The notes under the pieces: model-generated
What the model saw: only the letters and a program-made list of their open reading frames with translations
Database searches by the model: none
Told to the model about the DNA's origin: nothing
Made by a program: the position numbers and the translations under genes
Assembly (NCBI GenBank): GCA_903822075.1
Contig: CAIJNK010000014.1
Span: 1 to 46,936 of the forward strand
Direction of reading: 5' to 3'
From: an uncultured bacterium
GTDB taxonomy: Bacteria; Patescibacteriota; Minisyncoccia; Phycocordibacterales; GWA1-40-21
Length of the DNA stretch: 46,936 bases
In this document: positions 45,348-46,936 of the stretch, one piece after another
How positions within the stretch are numbered: the first letter of the stretch is position 1
Layout: each line of letters opens with the position of its first letter

Positions 45348-46936
45348 CTAATATCCTACCCACGCACTACCGTTATAAAATACAGGCGTAACTACTGCTC
45401 CACCTCCAACTATTGTGGCTAAGAAAGTAGGAGCTAAAGCATCTGTGACATAAGCGGTATCTCCTGTTGTTCCTGTTGGTAGTGTGGCTACGGTGTATCC
45501 TTTTAATCTAATTGCTCCGTTTGAAACTATTTTTGTGGCTGAAAGTATTGTCCCATCATAAGTCAGCGAAGCATCATCTTTCAACCTCCCATTCGTCGTT
45601 GCAAACGGCACCCTGCCAGAAGTTAATTTTCCACTATTCACCAATGGAACAATTTTTTGAGCAGGAGAAGTATTTTCAATTTGAAGTTCGAGGTGCCTTA
45701 ATCCGATATTAGTTCCGCCCCAACAAGTTGCCGCCTTGATAGAATAATAGCGGTAAGCAGTTGTATTTGTTAGCATTACATAGCGTGGGTCAGGAATGGC
45801 GGCTGTATGTTGCACCATCTCTGATACATCTGTTGTAATCTGTGTCCAGTTTGCATCATTAGCATAAGTTGTATCTGCAAACGCACTATCAGTATTTGAA
45901 CCCCACACCGTAAATGCTCTCACGCCACGGTTAGTATATTCAGTCGTGTTGAACAACATATTCTCATAATAGATTCGTTTTACAACAGCGGCGTTACCTG
46001 CCCCGAGGTCAATGTTCATCCTCTGGTTCGTTGAAGCACCAGTCATCCAAGAGTTATTATTCCAATCCCCGCTCAATGTAGAACTTGGATTCATCGCATA
46101 ATAAGGTAGGAAGTTGGCGTTAAAATCAGAAGTGTGTTTTACATAAGTTGAAGAAAAAGCTGGAGGATTCTGTGTTACATATTGCCCTCCCCCTGCCCCT
46201 GTCGTAATCGTCGCATAATAATCATCATTGTTAAACTCAATCGCCCCTGCTTCTGAAGCCGTAAGCAAAGTTCCACTCGTAAACTTCAACGGTGCTGTGC
46301 CTGCGGTGGCGGTGCCTGCGGGTAAAGTTAGTTCGGCTGTCGGAGCGATATTTATACCAAGCCTACCGTTTACTCTTAAAGTCTGATTCGCTGGTGTGGC
46401 ATCAAACTTTCCCACCATCAAAGCTCCTGCTTGTTCCCCTGCCGTATTTGTTCTATCCCTGTTATCCAGATAAAAGTTATCATTGCCATTAGCCAGATAG
46501 TGTCCGGCATAATAACCCAAGAATACGTTACGGCTTCCATTACCATTCATTGTGAAGCCTGTGTTCTCACCGACAGCCACGTTCTGAGCTCCTGTATCCA
46601 AATTCCCCAAAGCGGATGAACCAATAGCCACATTGCTTACAGCAGTTGAACCGCTACCAAGAGCAGAAGATCCACCTATTGCCACATTATTATTTGCTCC
46701 GCCTGTAAGAGAACCACCTGTGCGGTATCCGATAGTGACGTTGTTATTTCCCGTCTGTGAAACGCTTGTTCTCATTCCAATACCAACATTGTAAGAACCT
46801 GTCGTCACGCCATTTCCTGCGTAATTTCCAATCAAGGTATTACCGATTGCCCCTGTCGTTGAATAGCCAGCTCCGTCTCCAATAACCGTATTTCCGTATT
46901 CAGTGACAGTGTGGTTAGGAATACCAACATAAGTCC
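45348..46936 (-). CDS. Large adhesin with YadA-head-like repeats, discoidin-like domain and tail-fibre-like C-terminus; N-terminus beyond right edge
   Basis: NNVAIGGSSALGSGSTAVSNVAIGSSALGNLDTGAQNVAVGENTGF repeats; RVFTVWGSN-like VRAFTVWGSNTDSAFADTTYANDANWTQI; LPTGTTGDTAYVTDALAPTFLATIVGGGAVVTPVFYNGSAWVGY. Frame is open to 46936 (TYVGIPNHTVTEYGNTVIGDGAGYSTTG), so 46835 is not the true start. Confidence 0.82.
   Translation of the reverse strand, partial: TYVGIPNHTVTEYGNTVIGDGAGYSTTGAIGNTLIGNYAGNGVTTGSYNVGIGMRTSVSQTGNNNVTIGYRTGGSLTGGANNNVAIGGSSALGSGSTAVSNVAIGSSALGNLDTGAQNVAVGENTGFTMNGNGSRNVFLGYYAGHYLANGNDNFYLDNRDRTNTAGEQAGALMVGKFDATPANQTLRVNGRLGINIAPTAELTLPAGTATAGTAPLKFTSGTLLTASEAGAIEFNNDDYYATITTGAGGGQYVTQNPPAFSSTYVKHTSDFNANFLPYYAMNPSSTLSGDWNNNSWMTGASTNQRMNIDLGAGNAAVVKRIYYENMLFNTTEYTNRGVRAFTVWGSNTDSAFADTTYANDANWTQITTDVSEMVQHTAAIPDPRYVMLTNTTAYRYYSIKAATCWGGTNIGLRHLELQIENTSPAQKIVPLVNSGKLTSGRVPFATTNGRLKDDASLTYDGTILSATKIVSNGAIRLKGYTVATLPTGTTGDTAYVTDALAPTFLATIVGGGAVVTPVFYNGSAWVGY

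Noticed and set aside
1-46936. CRISPR array, IS element or integrated prophage
   Set aside because: No regularly spaced repeats, transposase, integrase or cas-like ORF seen. Tail-fibre-like genes at the right end lack other phage modules.
1-46936. Recoding of TGA (as in some CPR lineages)
   Set aside because: ORFs such as PrsW-like (ending 21079), 5860-6606 and 7350-7811 end at TGA and conserved proteins need no TGA read-through.

Overview
The gene content, gene sizes and mix of housekeeping and surface genes suggest a chromosomal segment of a Patescibacteria/CPR-type bacterium (inference). The standard code fits: TGA is the natural stop of several ORFs. Housekeeping content: pth, signal peptidase I, a HisRS-like paralog, bS21, ybeY, ftsA-ftsZ, trxB-like, M29 aminopeptidase, a CheY-like receiver, mscL, AlkD-like, tsaD, valS, PrsW-like, Hsp20, Grx-like, FtsB/DivIC-like, lepA, murJ, rnpB, class II RNR (nrdJ), DUF192, two Nudix genes, yfiH/pgeF, htpX, lemA, secG, an OppA/DppA-type SBP and RNase J. 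Seven tRNA genes are visible. Both ends carry surface/secreted genes: PKD-like proteins flanking a sortase on the left, and a YadA-head/tail-fibre-like adhesin locus running off the right edge. Points most worth a second look: (i) two unannotated structured-RNA candidates, at 14104-14262 (directly before tRNA-Glu) and 33352-33525 (own promoter, rod-like fold, terminator); (ii) six orphan genes scattered at operon boundaries, each a self-contained promoter-ORF-terminator unit that looks compositionally different from its neighbours; (iii) a hemerythrin gene split by a -1 frameshift with all ligand motifs kept; (iv) a HisRS-like protein with degraded active-site motifs; (v) an RNase P RNA carrying a second copy of a hairpin-forming 22-mer. 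All calls were made by eye, with no searches or folding software.
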